Shown: positions 6,798 to 14,580 of the stretch, in pieces
Numbering within the stretch: the stretch's first letter is position 1
How the letters are laid out: every line of letters starts with the position of its first letter
Source of the DNA: a virus
DNA: 29,122 nt
Virus record (IMG/VR): IMGVR_UViG_3300042876_000280
Coordinates: 1-29,122 of that record
Reading direction: 5' to 3' (one strand)
The notes under the pieces: generated by a model
The model's database searches: none
Told to the model about the DNA's origin: nothing
Seen by the model: the letters and a program-made list of their open reading frames with translations, nothing else
Translations under genes and position numbers: made by a program

Positions 6798-9025
6798 TGC
6801 CATGCCGTGATCGATGCGTGGACGTTCGTCCCAAAAAACGTGAGCGTGTAAACGTAGGTCACGCCCTGGGTAAGCGTGGTCCAAAGCGTGGAGTTTTGGT
6901 TCGTCCAGAATCTCGTGCCGTCGTAGCTGTTTCCTGCGGCCGGGTAGGTCACTCCGCGATTGATGAGCTGAGGAGTGATGCGGAACATCACCGACCCGCT
7001 GACGCCATCCTTGACGCCGGTGTAGTTGGTGAACGTCAGGTTGTTGGTCGCATAGAGATCGACGACGTTTGTCCGCAGGTTGACGACCACGTTTGACAGT
7101 GCGCTGTTCGTCGGAATCAGGGCCGTCTGCTGCGCGTAAAGCGTGTTGTTTAGGTTGGATAAGATGAGCAGGTTTTGCAGGTTTGTGAGGACACCTGTGG
7201 CGGGCTGGTAACTATTGGTCCACGGCGCGTTGGTGATCGCTCCGGTGCCTGACAGGTTCGTGAGGATTGCGCTGGCGGCCTGATAGGAGTTGGTCCACGG
7301 TGCGTTCGTGATTGCGCCGGTCCCGGCCAGATTGGTGAGCGTTGAACTTGCGGGTTGATAACTGTTGGTCCACGGCGCATTGGTGATTGCGCCAGTCCCA
7401 GCAAGGTTGGTCAGTGTCGCGCTCGCTGGCTGGTAACTATTGGTCCAAGGAGCGTTCGTGATCGCACCAGTTCCCGCCAAGTTGGTAAGCGTCTGCGAGT
7501 TGATCCGGAGTAGAATGTTGGTGCCCTGGTTGATTCCGCTGAGCAATTCGATCGGCTCAATCGAGCGCAGCAAGTTCGTGACGCCGGACTTGCCGTTGAC
7601 CAGTCCGAAGCGCGTTGCGTTCGTGACCGCAGACTCGCCGTTCACGTTTGCTTCACCTGTTCCTCCCCCGACATCCGTTCCGTTCGTCCACGTAGAGCTT
7701 GCCGCATCATACTTGAGCACCTGGCCGTCAGACACAGAAGGGAACGCCGGCGCGAGTTTAAGCGGGGAGTTTGTTGGATTTCCGGAGCCATTCAACTGCA
7801 AAACCATTCCGGCCGTCAGCGACGGAAGCGACATCCCGTAAAACGTCTGGTTGGTTTGCGAACCTCCAGAAAGCATGTTGCGTGTCTCGAAACTACGCAT
7901 CACAACATTTGTTTTAGAGCTATCATGAAACCGATATCTTGAAGCTTCTGACAAATCAAAAAAAGATGAAATATAAACCTCTGAGTCGAAACGAATACTT
8001 GTTGAGGAGCCTGACACGGTTGGTGTAAACACGATGCCAGCGGAATCGGGGTCTACTATAAGCGCGCTTTGAGTTCCATTTGACTTAAGGTTTATGTTAT
8101 TATAACTATAAACCTGTCCTAATTGTCTTGTCGTGGAATAGTTTGTTAATTCCGGACCACCGTTAATATCTCCAAGTGTGGCTCCATTAGTAGCCATCAA
8201 CCGACCAGCGACCCAGTTGCTGCCGTAGGTGATGGAATTGGTTAGGAGTGCTCCGGAAGACCGCAACGCAGAGACGTAATTCGTCCCCTGCAAATAGGTA
8301 TTCGTTCCTCTGATGTAAGTAGTGTATGCAGGATCGCCTAAATACAAGTTCCATCCTGAATCATTTGTTGCGACTGTAGAAAATACCAAGCCAGCAGGCT
8401 CTTGAAAAAAGCGAATGCCAAATTCGTTGATCCAATATCCCGCTTCGTCCGGCCCAAAATTCAAGATAAATGCCGAATTGGGGTCGGCTGATAAGGACGG
8501 CAAAATTGCCTGTATCGACGCAAACGTCGGCACCGAACTTGTCGGGTCGATGCCTCCCAAATACATGATGTTGGTAGTTCCCTCGTTTCTGAACTGCAAA
8601 TAAGGCGCGAGGTTTGTGGCGTTGGCCAGAGCGATTTTGGAAAATCCAGTCCCAGTCAATACCGTAGTCCAGACAGGCTCGCGATTTGTCGAATCAAAAT
8701 AGGTTATGAGATTAGTCAACGCAGCTCCGCTCTTAATCGTGATCCGTCCATCCGTCTGCGCTGCGAACTGATTTGCGTTCGTCGTCAGGCTTCCGCCACC
8801 GCCACCGCTGGCCGAAAGCGTGGTCCCATCCCACGTGAGGTTTGCGCCGATTGTAACGGTCGCCAGGTTCGTGCCGGAATCGAGTCGCAGCAGAGACGAC
8901 GACGCCTGACCACCGGTGAGCTTGAGTCCCAGGGCCCAGATCGTGGTGCGGTATTTGGTGGTCCCGGCAGCGATGCAGCACAGTGCGACAATCGCCAGTG
9001 CCAGCGTTGTGAGTTTGCGGTTCAT
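6794..9025 (-). CDS. Tail fibre-like protein with signal segment and tandem repeats
   Basis: A 743-residue, Thr/Asn/Ser-rich protein. Residues 1-21 (MNRKLTTLALAIVALCCIAA) are a signal peptide-like segment. Residues about 90-400 are encoded by clearly AT-richer DNA. A GGGTGEANVNGESAVTNATR segment follows, then four 25-residue repeats of the type LTNLAGTGAITNAPWTNSYQ (about residues 510-610). A C-terminal strand domain (GVKDGVSGSVMFRITPQLIN and on) may be the receptor-binding tip. Repeats with short hydrophobic spacing are typical of trimeric fibres. It starts two bases after the tailspike stop and overlaps the next gene by ATGA. Confidence 0.75.
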   Translation of the reverse strand: MNRKLTTLALAIVALCCIAAGTTKYRTTIWALGLKLTGGQASSSLLRLDSGTNLATVTIGANLTWDGTTLSASGGGGGSLTTNANQFAAQTDGRITIKSGAALTNLITYFDSTNREPVWTTVLTGTGFSKIALANATNLAPYLQFRNEGTTNIMYLGGIDPTSSVPTFASIQAILPSLSADPNSAFILNFGPDEAGYWINEFGIRFFQEPAGLVFSTVATNDSGWNLYLGDPAYTTYIRGTNTYLQGTNYVSALRSSGALLTNSITYGSNWVAGRLMATNGATLGDINGGPELTNYSTTRQLGQVYSYNNINLKSNGTQSALIVDPDSAGIVFTPTVSGSSTSIRFDSEVYISSFFDLSEASRYRFHDSSKTNVVMRSFETRNMLSGGSQTNQTFYGMSLPSLTAGMVLQLNGSGNPTNSPLKLAPAFPSVSDGQVLKYDAASSTWTNGTDVGGGTGEANVNGESAVTNATRFGLVNGKSGVTNLLRSIEPIELLSGINQGTNILLRINSQTLTNLAGTGAITNAPWTNSYQPASATLTNLAGTGAITNAPWTNSYQPASSTLTNLAGTGAITNAPWTNSYQAASAILTNLSGTGAITNAPWTNSYQPATGVLTNLQNLLILSNLNNTLYAQQTALIPTNSALSNVVVNLRTNVVDLYATNNLTFTNYTGVKDGVSGSVMFRITPQLINRGVTYPAAGNSYDGTRFWTNQNSTLWTTLTQGVTYVYTLTFFGTNVHASITAWQ
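7190..7497 (-). repeat. Tandem 75-bp coding repeats in fibre gene
   Basis: Four in-frame copies with a 75-bp period (TTGGTCC at 7215, 7290, 7365 and 7440), each coding a 25-residue unit LTNLAGTGAITNAPWTNSYQ plus PASAT-type residues. Copies differ mainly at third codon positions, so the protein sequence is kept while the DNA drifts, which points to selection on the repeat at protein level. Confidence 0.9.
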
Positions 9026-9027
9026 GA

Positions 9028-10440
9028 TTACGTGACGAGCGGATCAACGGTCAGCTGACCGACGGACCAGTCGATGTTCGCGCTCGGGTCGGTGTTGGCG
9101 AACGTCTCACCGTAGATCTTCACAGTCTGAGCCGATCCGGCTGTGATCGATTCAGCCAGGGCGGGGGCAACGAGAACGCACCCATCGAGGACCAGCCCGG
9201 AAGCTGACACGCTCACAGGGTTGTTGCCGGCGGCGTTGGTGGTGGCCGTGTCGATCGTCAGGCCAACCGCTCGCAGTTCCTGAGTCCCGGTCTTGACGAT
9301 GCCCTTGCCGTTGACGTTCTTCGCGTAGGCACCGTGCAGGAAGATCAGCCCGCCGTTTGCGGCGATGGAGATCATCGACGCGGCAGCCACGGTCGCCTCG
9401 ATGTGGTCAGCGCGGAACCAAGCCTTGACCGTTCCAGTGCCTGCCAGACTCTTGATTGCAGGACCTCCTCCGCTGTTCGTGATCTTCTGGGAAGAGACCC
9501 ACGCCTCCATTGTCGCTGTTCCCTGCAGCTCGATTGTGCCGCTGCTGGAGTTTGTCGACTCGACCTTCTGCGCGGTCACGTAAATTCGGCCTGAGGAGTA
9601 CAGCAACACTGCAGACGTGCCGCTCTTCAACTGAAGAGCTTCCAGCCAGACGCGATAGGTTAAGGTCTGACCCGATGTATAAAGAGCAGCGCCGTCCGAC
9701 TCGATGTAATCAACTCGCGCCCACAGGTTCTGCGGTGTCACGTTTCCAATCGGATCGTACGCATAGATCCCGTACCAGCTGGTTTTGATGCTTCGGCATG
9801 TGAAGTAAGTCTCTCCCTTTTCCCAATACAGGCCGGTTGAGGATGGAACATACGTGGCCTCCGGATCTGTTGGGTCGGTCCGGCTGATTCCACGCCACGG
9901 ATCAACGATCTCGTCGACATCGATGTCGCAGCGAGTGCAGTCCTGAATCCAAAACGCACCGGATGAGTTGGCGCCGTCAGAATCGTATTCGACGCGCTTC
10001 GCTTCAAATCCGAAGGTTGTGCTCGCGTTCGTGATGTTGATCGCGCCGAGGACGTTGGCGTTTGCGTTTCGAAAACACGTGAACTTGAACACGCCGCGAC
10101 CGGTGACGGAGCATGTAACAGCGCCGCCGCGGTCGTCAAAGATTCCTCTGCCTGTCCCGGTGTTCGGGTCGGTGTAAGACACGATCGCACCGTCCAAGAA
10201 ATGCCAGTTCACGCCGTTCTTGAGCAGGTCGCGCTCCGCGTAGGTTCCAGGGTAAACGATGATCAGATCCCCGGACTGCGCGGCGGTCTTGGCGGCCGTC
10301 AACGTGGCAAACGCCATCGGCTTTCCACGGGCCGCCTTGGTGTTGTTCCCGTTGGTGCCGTCGACGATCAACGTCTTCCCCGTGTACCACTGCAGGGACG
10401 TAAAGTCCGCCGCAGTCATGTCGTTGAATTTGATGCTCAT
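9028..10440 (-). CDS. Tailspike-like right-handed beta-helix protein
   Basis: A 470-residue protein starting MSIKFNDMTAADFTSLQWYT. A short N-terminal part is followed by the pectate-lyase-type opening TLIVDGTNGNNTKAARGKPM, then FATLTAAKTAAQSGDLIIVY with PGTYAE. That is the usual start of a parallel beta-helix, with coils repeating through about residue 430 (for example TFGFEAKRVEYDSDGANSSG and later rungs). Such proteins act as tailspikes or depolymerases. I see no definite catalytic triad. It starts with an ATGA overlap after the tail completion gene and is the first gene of the fibre block, between head completion and tail terminator genes. Confidence 0.75.
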   Translation of the reverse strand: MSIKFNDMTAADFTSLQWYTGKTLIVDGTNGNNTKAARGKPMAFATLTAAKTAAQSGDLIIVYPGTYAERDLLKNGVNWHFLDGAIVSYTDPNTGTGRGIFDDRGGAVTCSVTGRGVFKFTCFRNANANVLGAINITNASTTFGFEAKRVEYDSDGANSSGAFWIQDCTRCDIDVDEIVDPWRGISRTDPTDPEATYVPSSTGLYWEKGETYFTCRSIKTSWYGIYAYDPIGNVTPQNLWARVDYIESDGAALYTSGQTLTYRVWLEALQLKSGTSAVLLYSSGRIYVTAQKVESTNSSSGTIELQGTATMEAWVSSQKITNSGGGPAIKSLAGTGTVKAWFRADHIEATVAAASMISIAANGGLIFLHGAYAKNVNGKGIVKTGTQELRAVGLTIDTATTNAAGNNPVSVSASGLVLDGCVLVAPALAESITAGSAQTVKIYGETFANTDPSANIDWSVGQLTVDPLVT

Positions 10441-11144
10441 GCCGTGGGGAATCCTGCTTGCTGGGCGCGCTCTTCGATCTTGCGGCGCACATATTCCATG
10501 ACGTCGTCCCGAGTCTCGCGGATCGCCCTGGCGATGATGGCTCGGCCAGCCGGACGATTGAGGCCCTGAGCGGCGGACGCCTCCGACTTGTTACGCGCAC
10601 CGTCCCAGGTGAATTCCAGTTTGCCGTCAGTTTCGGAAACGGAGATCTCCGCCTTCGACAGCTCAACGCCGAAACGATTCCTTGCGAACGACGTGTTCCG
10701 CAGCGTTTTCGGATAGCGCGACGAAATCGACAGGAAACCACGCCCAGACTCGCGGACGCCAATCTCACGCTGCACAGCCAGCGCCTGCAGGTTCAGTCGC
10801 TTCTTCTTGATGATCTTCGATCCGACGATCTTCACCCGTTTCGTTCCGACCTGGAACCGGACTTTCTTGTCTTCGATCGATGTCCTGGCGCCATACTTGG
10901 CGTAGATGGCGCGCCGCACTGATTCGCGGACCTTGATGCCCTCGCCACTCCGAAGCTTCGACAGACGTTCAGCCCTGATTGCGCCGGCTGCCGGGGACAA
11001 CCCTCGCAGGTTCTGCCGGAGCGCAAACCCGAGCTTGCCGCCCTGCTTCTTGAGGACATCGTCCCAGGACCGCCGCGAGAGCTCCTTATACTTGGAGATC
11101 GCTTCGTTCAGCGCGCTGATTTCGACTTTGAGATCGACTTCCAT
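10437..11144 (-). CDS. Putative tail completion / neck protein (Z-like position)
   Basis: A 235-residue basic protein starting MEVDLKVEISALNEAISKYK. It has a helix-rich N terminus and a central Lys/Arg-rich region (KKVRFQVGTKRVKIVGSKII then KKKRLN). The C terminus is helical (ARAIRETRDDVMEYVRRKIE). Its place between the head-tail joining candidate and the tail genes, and its basic helical nature, match the minor tail Z or HK97 gp10-type neck proteins. No motif is decisive. The stop overlaps the tailspike start. Confidence 0.45.
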   Translation of the reverse strand: MEVDLKVEISALNEAISKYKELSRRSWDDVLKKQGGKLGFALRQNLRGLSPAAGAIRAERLSKLRSGEGIKVRESVRRAIYAKYGARTSIEDKKVRFQVGTKRVKIVGSKIIKKKRLNLQALAVQREIGVRESGRGFLSISSRYPKTLRNTSFARNRFGVELSKAEISVSETDGKLEFTWDGARNKSEASAAQGLNRPAGRAIIARAIRETRDDVMEYVRRKIEERAQQAGFPTA

Positions 11145-11149
11145 GCGGA

Positions 11150-11542
11150 TCAGTTTGGCGCGACAAGGTCGACGCCGGCCGCCGTTTGCAGCTGCACTCC
11201 GGAACCGGAAAGGAGGAAGTTCGTCGTTGTGGTGGGCACGGACGACACCTCGCAGCGGGAAAAGTAGTAGTCCCCGACTCGGCGGACAGTCTGAATGCGG
11301 TGGCGCAGACTGTTTCCGTCGATGAATTCCTCGCCTGCACGGGGGACTGACGTGACGGCGGTCGAGCGAACTCGGATCTCTGACGTGTCGCGCGGGTTGA
11401 AGTCCGCGCTCCGGACGACTTTGTCGAACGGGACCAGGTTGACAAGGCCTCGGACGCTCCCGCCGCGAAAGGTCAACGACTCCCCGTTGGTGATCAACAG
11501 GGAGTCGAAGCCTTTCGACAGCAGGATCGACGATGCGCCCAT
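11150..11542 (-). CDS. Putative head-tail joining protein (FII-like)
   Basis: A 130-residue strand-rich protein starting MGASSILLSKGFDSLLITNG. The segment FNPRDTSEIRVRSTAVTSVP followed by AGEEFIDGNSLRHRIQTVRR and VGDYYFSRCEV resembles the order of strands in FII-type attachment proteins ('...GD.l.I....f.V.rv...g...'). It lies downstream of the capsid gene and upstream of a Z-like gene, the lambda FII position. I rate the family assignment as moderate; the structural role is likely. Confidence 0.5.
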   Translation of the reverse strand: MGASSILLSKGFDSLLITNGESLTFRGGSVRGLVNLVPFDKVVRSADFNPRDTSEIRVRSTAVTSVPRAGEEFIDGNSLRHRIQTVRRVGDYYFSRCEVSSVPTTTTNFLLSGSGVQLQTAAGVDLVAPN

Positions 11543-11551
11543 CGCGTGGCC

Positions 11552-11779
11552 TTACTTGCCTTTGGCGTCAGATTTCGGCGCAGGCTTGGCGGCGACCACG
11601 GCACGCGGCCGGCCCTGCCAAACCTCCACGCGAGCGACGCCTTCCGGCAGACGCCCGAGCTTGTATTTCCGCCACTTGGCCAGCTGTTCCTTGTAGGGGA
11701 CTTCCGTCCCATGAAGGATCGAGGCTTTGCCCGTGGGGGCGTATGCGATCGTGATGATTCGCGGAGCTGCTGTTGCCAT
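11552..11779 (-). CDS. Small protein following the capsid gene, 75 aa
   Basis: A 75-residue basic protein starting MATAAPRIITIAYAPTGKAS and ending in an Ala/Lys-rich tail (AAKPAPKSDAKGK). It follows the capsid fusion after 33 bases and precedes the joining protein by 9. Lambda-like phages often carry a small accessory protein here (FI position). I do not recognise a family. An overlapping longer frame at 11494-11865 has Ser/Arg-rich shadow character and was discarded. Confidence 0.6.
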   Translation of the reverse strand: MATAAPRIITIAYAPTGKASILHGTEVPYKEQLAKWRKYKLGRLPEGVARVEVWQGRPRAVVAAKPAPKSDAKGK

Positions 11780-11812
11780 AATCGTGGCGTTCCTTGTTTG
11801 GCTGCCGGTTGA

Positions 11813-13993
11813 TTACGCGGTGACGAGGTTTTCGGCTTGGGTGGTGTCGCCAGCGGCCGCGCCAAACATGACGTCGTAAGACGCCCACATGGTTCGGGTC
11901 GAGCGGCTCCACCAGGTGCAGACCTGGACGGACAGACCGAGGCCGGGGTTGTTGCTCGGGCTGGCGCTGTCGATCGTGACGATCTGCTGGCTCATGAACT
12001 CCCCGTTGGGGGTGCCAATCGGGATGCCGGAGGCCACGGCGATCGCGTCCGGCGAGCAAACGAAGCCCACACAGTTCGCAACGGCGCTGGTCCAGCGGTT
12101 CTGCATGAACAGACCATCGAACCCGAACACGCCCGGGAACGCGACCTGTCCGCCGCTGGCGATCGCCAACCCGACACCGGAGCTAAAGCTGGCGATCACG
12201 CCGGGGAACAAGCGCGCGAGATGGCCGCCGTCGAGGACCAGGTTGCGCCGGCGGTAGTTCTTGGCCAGCTCGAAGATCGGAGGGAGGTCGGACGGATCGA
12301 AATTGGCCGCAGTGCCGATCACAGTCGCCGCGCCGTAGTTGCCGGCGATGCAAAGCGCGGTCCACACGTCGCTGATTGCGTTGCAGAACACGTCAGCGTT
12401 GATCCCGGCCAGCTGGGCCATGACGAAACCCTTGTTGATCTGGTCGTTGGTGAGATGGAACGACTGGGTCAACTGGTTGACAGTCACGCCGACGTTCGTG
12501 AGCGTCGAGTCGCCGGACTCGAAGTTCGTCGCATTGGTCTGCGTGCTCGCGCCGGCCGTCGCCTTGGCGACCTGGACCGTGCTGCGGGGGCGAATCGGGT
12601 TCGCGCCGAAATCGCGGGAAAACGCCGTCAGCGGCGCCAGCTTGTTGTTGGCGACTACGATCACCTGATCGGCGAGCGTGTCGGGAACCAACGAGCTGCC
12701 GAGGGTGTTGGCGTTCTGCGGGCCGAACTGGCGGTGCACCGTTTCCAGCGCATCCCAGTTGGAGATCCGGTAGTTCAGCCGGTCCGCGCCGGCGCGCATC
12801 GTCCGATACGTCTCCAGCATGGGGTTGCCGTTGTTTGTGATGCTGCGACCCACCGGGGCCGCAGTCGACCCGGGCAGGGTCGCCAGCTGGTCGATGATGG
12901 TCTCATCGGCCAGGACACGCGGCAGCCACGCGGCGCGGTCAATCGACGGGTTCTGCGCGCACAGCGCATCGAGGCGGGCCGTGATCCGGGAGGACCGTTC
13001 CCGAGCGAGGCTGGCCTCGAGCGCAAGGATGCGCGGATCGCTGCCAGCCTGCGGGGTGGTGGGCACGGCCGGCGCAGGAGTCGCCGGGGAGGGAGTGGCC
13101 GGCGCGCTGGGCGCAGCGGCCTGCGGCTGGGCAGGAGGCGTTGCCGGCTGGGCCGGGTTCTGGTTGAGGTTGGCGATTTGGTCGCTCAACCATTTGTCAG
13201 TGGCGTCATCCGCCACCTGGATTCCACGCGCACGGAGCGCGGCGATCATTTGGGCACGGTTCATTGTGTGAGGTGGTTTGCCTGCGCCACTGGTCGCGGG
13301 CTGGTTGATGTTGGCAGTGGTCCTCAGGGAGTCCGGCACGCGCCGGAACCCAGAGAAATCGAAGCTCGCAGCGATTCGGGTTTCGCTGTCGATGTGGGAG
13401 GCCAAGCCGTATGCAACAGCTTCGGCCCCTGTAAACCATGTTTCATCGCGCATCGCCTGGCGGATGGTCGCCTTGGACTTTCCCGTGTGCTGCGCGTAAA
13501 TGTCCGCGAGGTTGTCGGCGTGCTGGTCGAGCAGCGAGGCCATCGACTTCATTTCCTCAGCGGTCCCGATGACGACTCCGGACGGGTCGTGGATCATCAT
13601 CCAGGCGTTTGACGGGATGCGTAGCTCGCGGCCGGCCAGTGCGATAATCGAGGCGATGCTCGCGGCCGTGCCGTCGACCCGGACCACGACCTTGTTCCGG
13701 CGTGCCGCCAGCTGGTGGTAAATCGCCAGACCATCGAACACGTTTCCGCCTGGGGAATTGATGCTGACCACGATCTCCCGGTTCATCGGGATCGCGGACA
13801 GTTCGCGCGCGAAGTCCGCCGCGCTGACGCCCGACTGGTCGAACCAGTCGCGCCCGATCTGGTCGTAGATCATCAGCTGGACGGGTTCGTCCTGGTTGGC
13901 CGACGCGGTGACGGAGAACCATGGCCGCGGATTGGCCGGCGCCGGCCGGGCCGCGTTGGCAAAGATCTGGGTGGGCTTGGCGTTCATGGTCAC
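11813..13993 (-). CDS. Prohead protease - linker/scaffold - major capsid protein fusion
   Basis: A single 726-residue frame. Residues about 25-230 are a ClpP/SppA-type prohead protease: INSPGG at 79-84, nucleophile Ser in DGTAASIASI (about S112), and His in WMMIHDP (about H135). Residues about 240-400 form a helical and Pro/Ala-rich part (NQNPAQPATPPAQPQAAAPS and on, then a coiled coil LALEASLARERSSR), likely the scaffold. Residues about 400-726 look like an HK97-fold major capsid protein, with TAFSRDFGANPIRPRSTVQV and NLVLDGGHLARLFPG. It starts GTG ACC ATG; the GTG overlaps the upstream stop (GTGA). Separate protease and capsid genes would be the usual arrangement. Confidence 0.85.
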   Translation of the reverse strand: MTMNAKPTQIFANAARPAPANPRPWFSVTASANQDEPVQLMIYDQIGRDWFDQSGVSAADFARELSAIPMNREIVVSINSPGGNVFDGLAIYHQLAARRNKVVVRVDGTAASIASIIALAGRELRIPSNAWMMIHDPSGVVIGTAEEMKSMASLLDQHADNLADIYAQHTGKSKATIRQAMRDETWFTGAEAVAYGLASHIDSETRIAASFDFSGFRRVPDSLRTTANINQPATSGAGKPPHTMNRAQMIAALRARGIQVADDATDKWLSDQIANLNQNPAQPATPPAQPQAAAPSAPATPSPATPAPAVPTTPQAGSDPRILALEASLARERSSRITARLDALCAQNPSIDRAAWLPRVLADETIIDQLATLPGSTAAPVGRSITNNGNPMLETYRTMRAGADRLNYRISNWDALETVHRQFGPQNANTLGSSLVPDTLADQVIVVANNKLAPLTAFSRDFGANPIRPRSTVQVAKATAGASTQTNATNFESGDSTLTNVGVTVNQLTQSFHLTNDQINKGFVMAQLAGINADVFCNAISDVWTALCIAGNYGAATVIGTAANFDPSDLPPIFELAKNYRRRNLVLDGGHLARLFPGVIASFSSGVGLAIASGGQVAFPGVFGFDGLFMQNRWTSAVANCVGFVCSPDAIAVASGIPIGTPNGEFMSQQIVTIDSASPSNNPGLGLSVQVCTWWSRSTRTMWASYDVMFGAAAGDTTQAENLVTA

Positions 13994-14577
13994 AGTTCGT
14001 ACCAGTCGAGCTCGACGAGAAGGCGTCCGACGCCGGCGGCGCCCATCAGGATCTCGTTGCGCACGATGAACCCCTCGTTGGCTCTCAGCGTGAGCAGCCG
14101 ATCGGCCGCACTGCCAGGCGTGAAAACCGCTTCGACAGCTGCGGGGTCATTGTTCGCACCGGACTGAGACCAGGCGTTGAGGCCGGCGAAGGCCTCGCCA
14201 TCGAGGGTGTGAGTGCCAGCAGTCAATGCCGCCGTGGAGCAGTAGCGGATCGATGCCACAGCCGACGCGGGCTGCAGCGTGTCCACCTGCAGGTTCGGAG
14301 CGGTGAGGGTCACGGCTACGCCGCCGGTATGAGATGCCGAGTATCCAGTCGCCCGGTAGCATCGGAAGAACATCTCCTGTGCGGCCGTGAACGGGGTCAC
14401 GGTCTGCCAGCGGAGCTTCAGCCGCTGGATGTGCGCCTGCAGACTGGTGGATGTCCAGCGGAAGGCGAACACATGGCCGGCGGTGGCAGTCCCTGCCGCG
14501 ATGGTGGTGAGGCCACCGGACACGGCGCAGAGCCTGTAGAGTCCGGTTGCGTTCGAGAGTTTGCGGATTGCGCCCAT
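13990..14577 (-). CDS. Unknown structural protein between portal and protease-capsid
   Basis: A 195-residue protein starting MGAIRKLSNATGLYRLCAVS. It is strand-rich throughout, with FAFRWTSTSLQAHIQRLKLR, an aromatic EMFFRCYRATGYSASHTG segment, and a C terminus GRLLVELDWYEL. The fold looks like a small beta-sandwich, as in head decoration or fibre-knob proteins. It starts 3 bases after the portal stop and its stop overlaps the GTG of the capsid fusion. A capsid-decorating or stabilising role is inference from position. Confidence 0.55.
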   Translation of the reverse strand: MGAIRKLSNATGLYRLCAVSGGLTTIAAGTATAGHVFAFRWTSTSLQAHIQRLKLRWQTVTPFTAAQEMFFRCYRATGYSASHTGGVAVTLTAPNLQVDTLQPASAVASIRYCSTAALTAGTHTLDGEAFAGLNAWSQSGANNDPAAVEAVFTPGSAADRLLTLRANEGFIVRNEILMGAAGVGRLLVELDWYEL

Positions 14578-14580
14578 GGT

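Noticed and set aside
6798-6884. Longer N terminus for the 535-aa secreted-type protein
   Set aside because: It would hide the signal peptide and overlap the upstream gene; the ATGA overlap start is preferred.
7190-7497. CRISPR array from regular 75-bp repeats
   Set aside because: Copies are contiguous in-frame coding repeats with no unique spacers.
11837-13612. 591-aa plus-strand frame
   Set aside because: Antisense to the protease-capsid fusion; Arg/Gly/Asp-rich shadow typical of GC-rich coding DNA.
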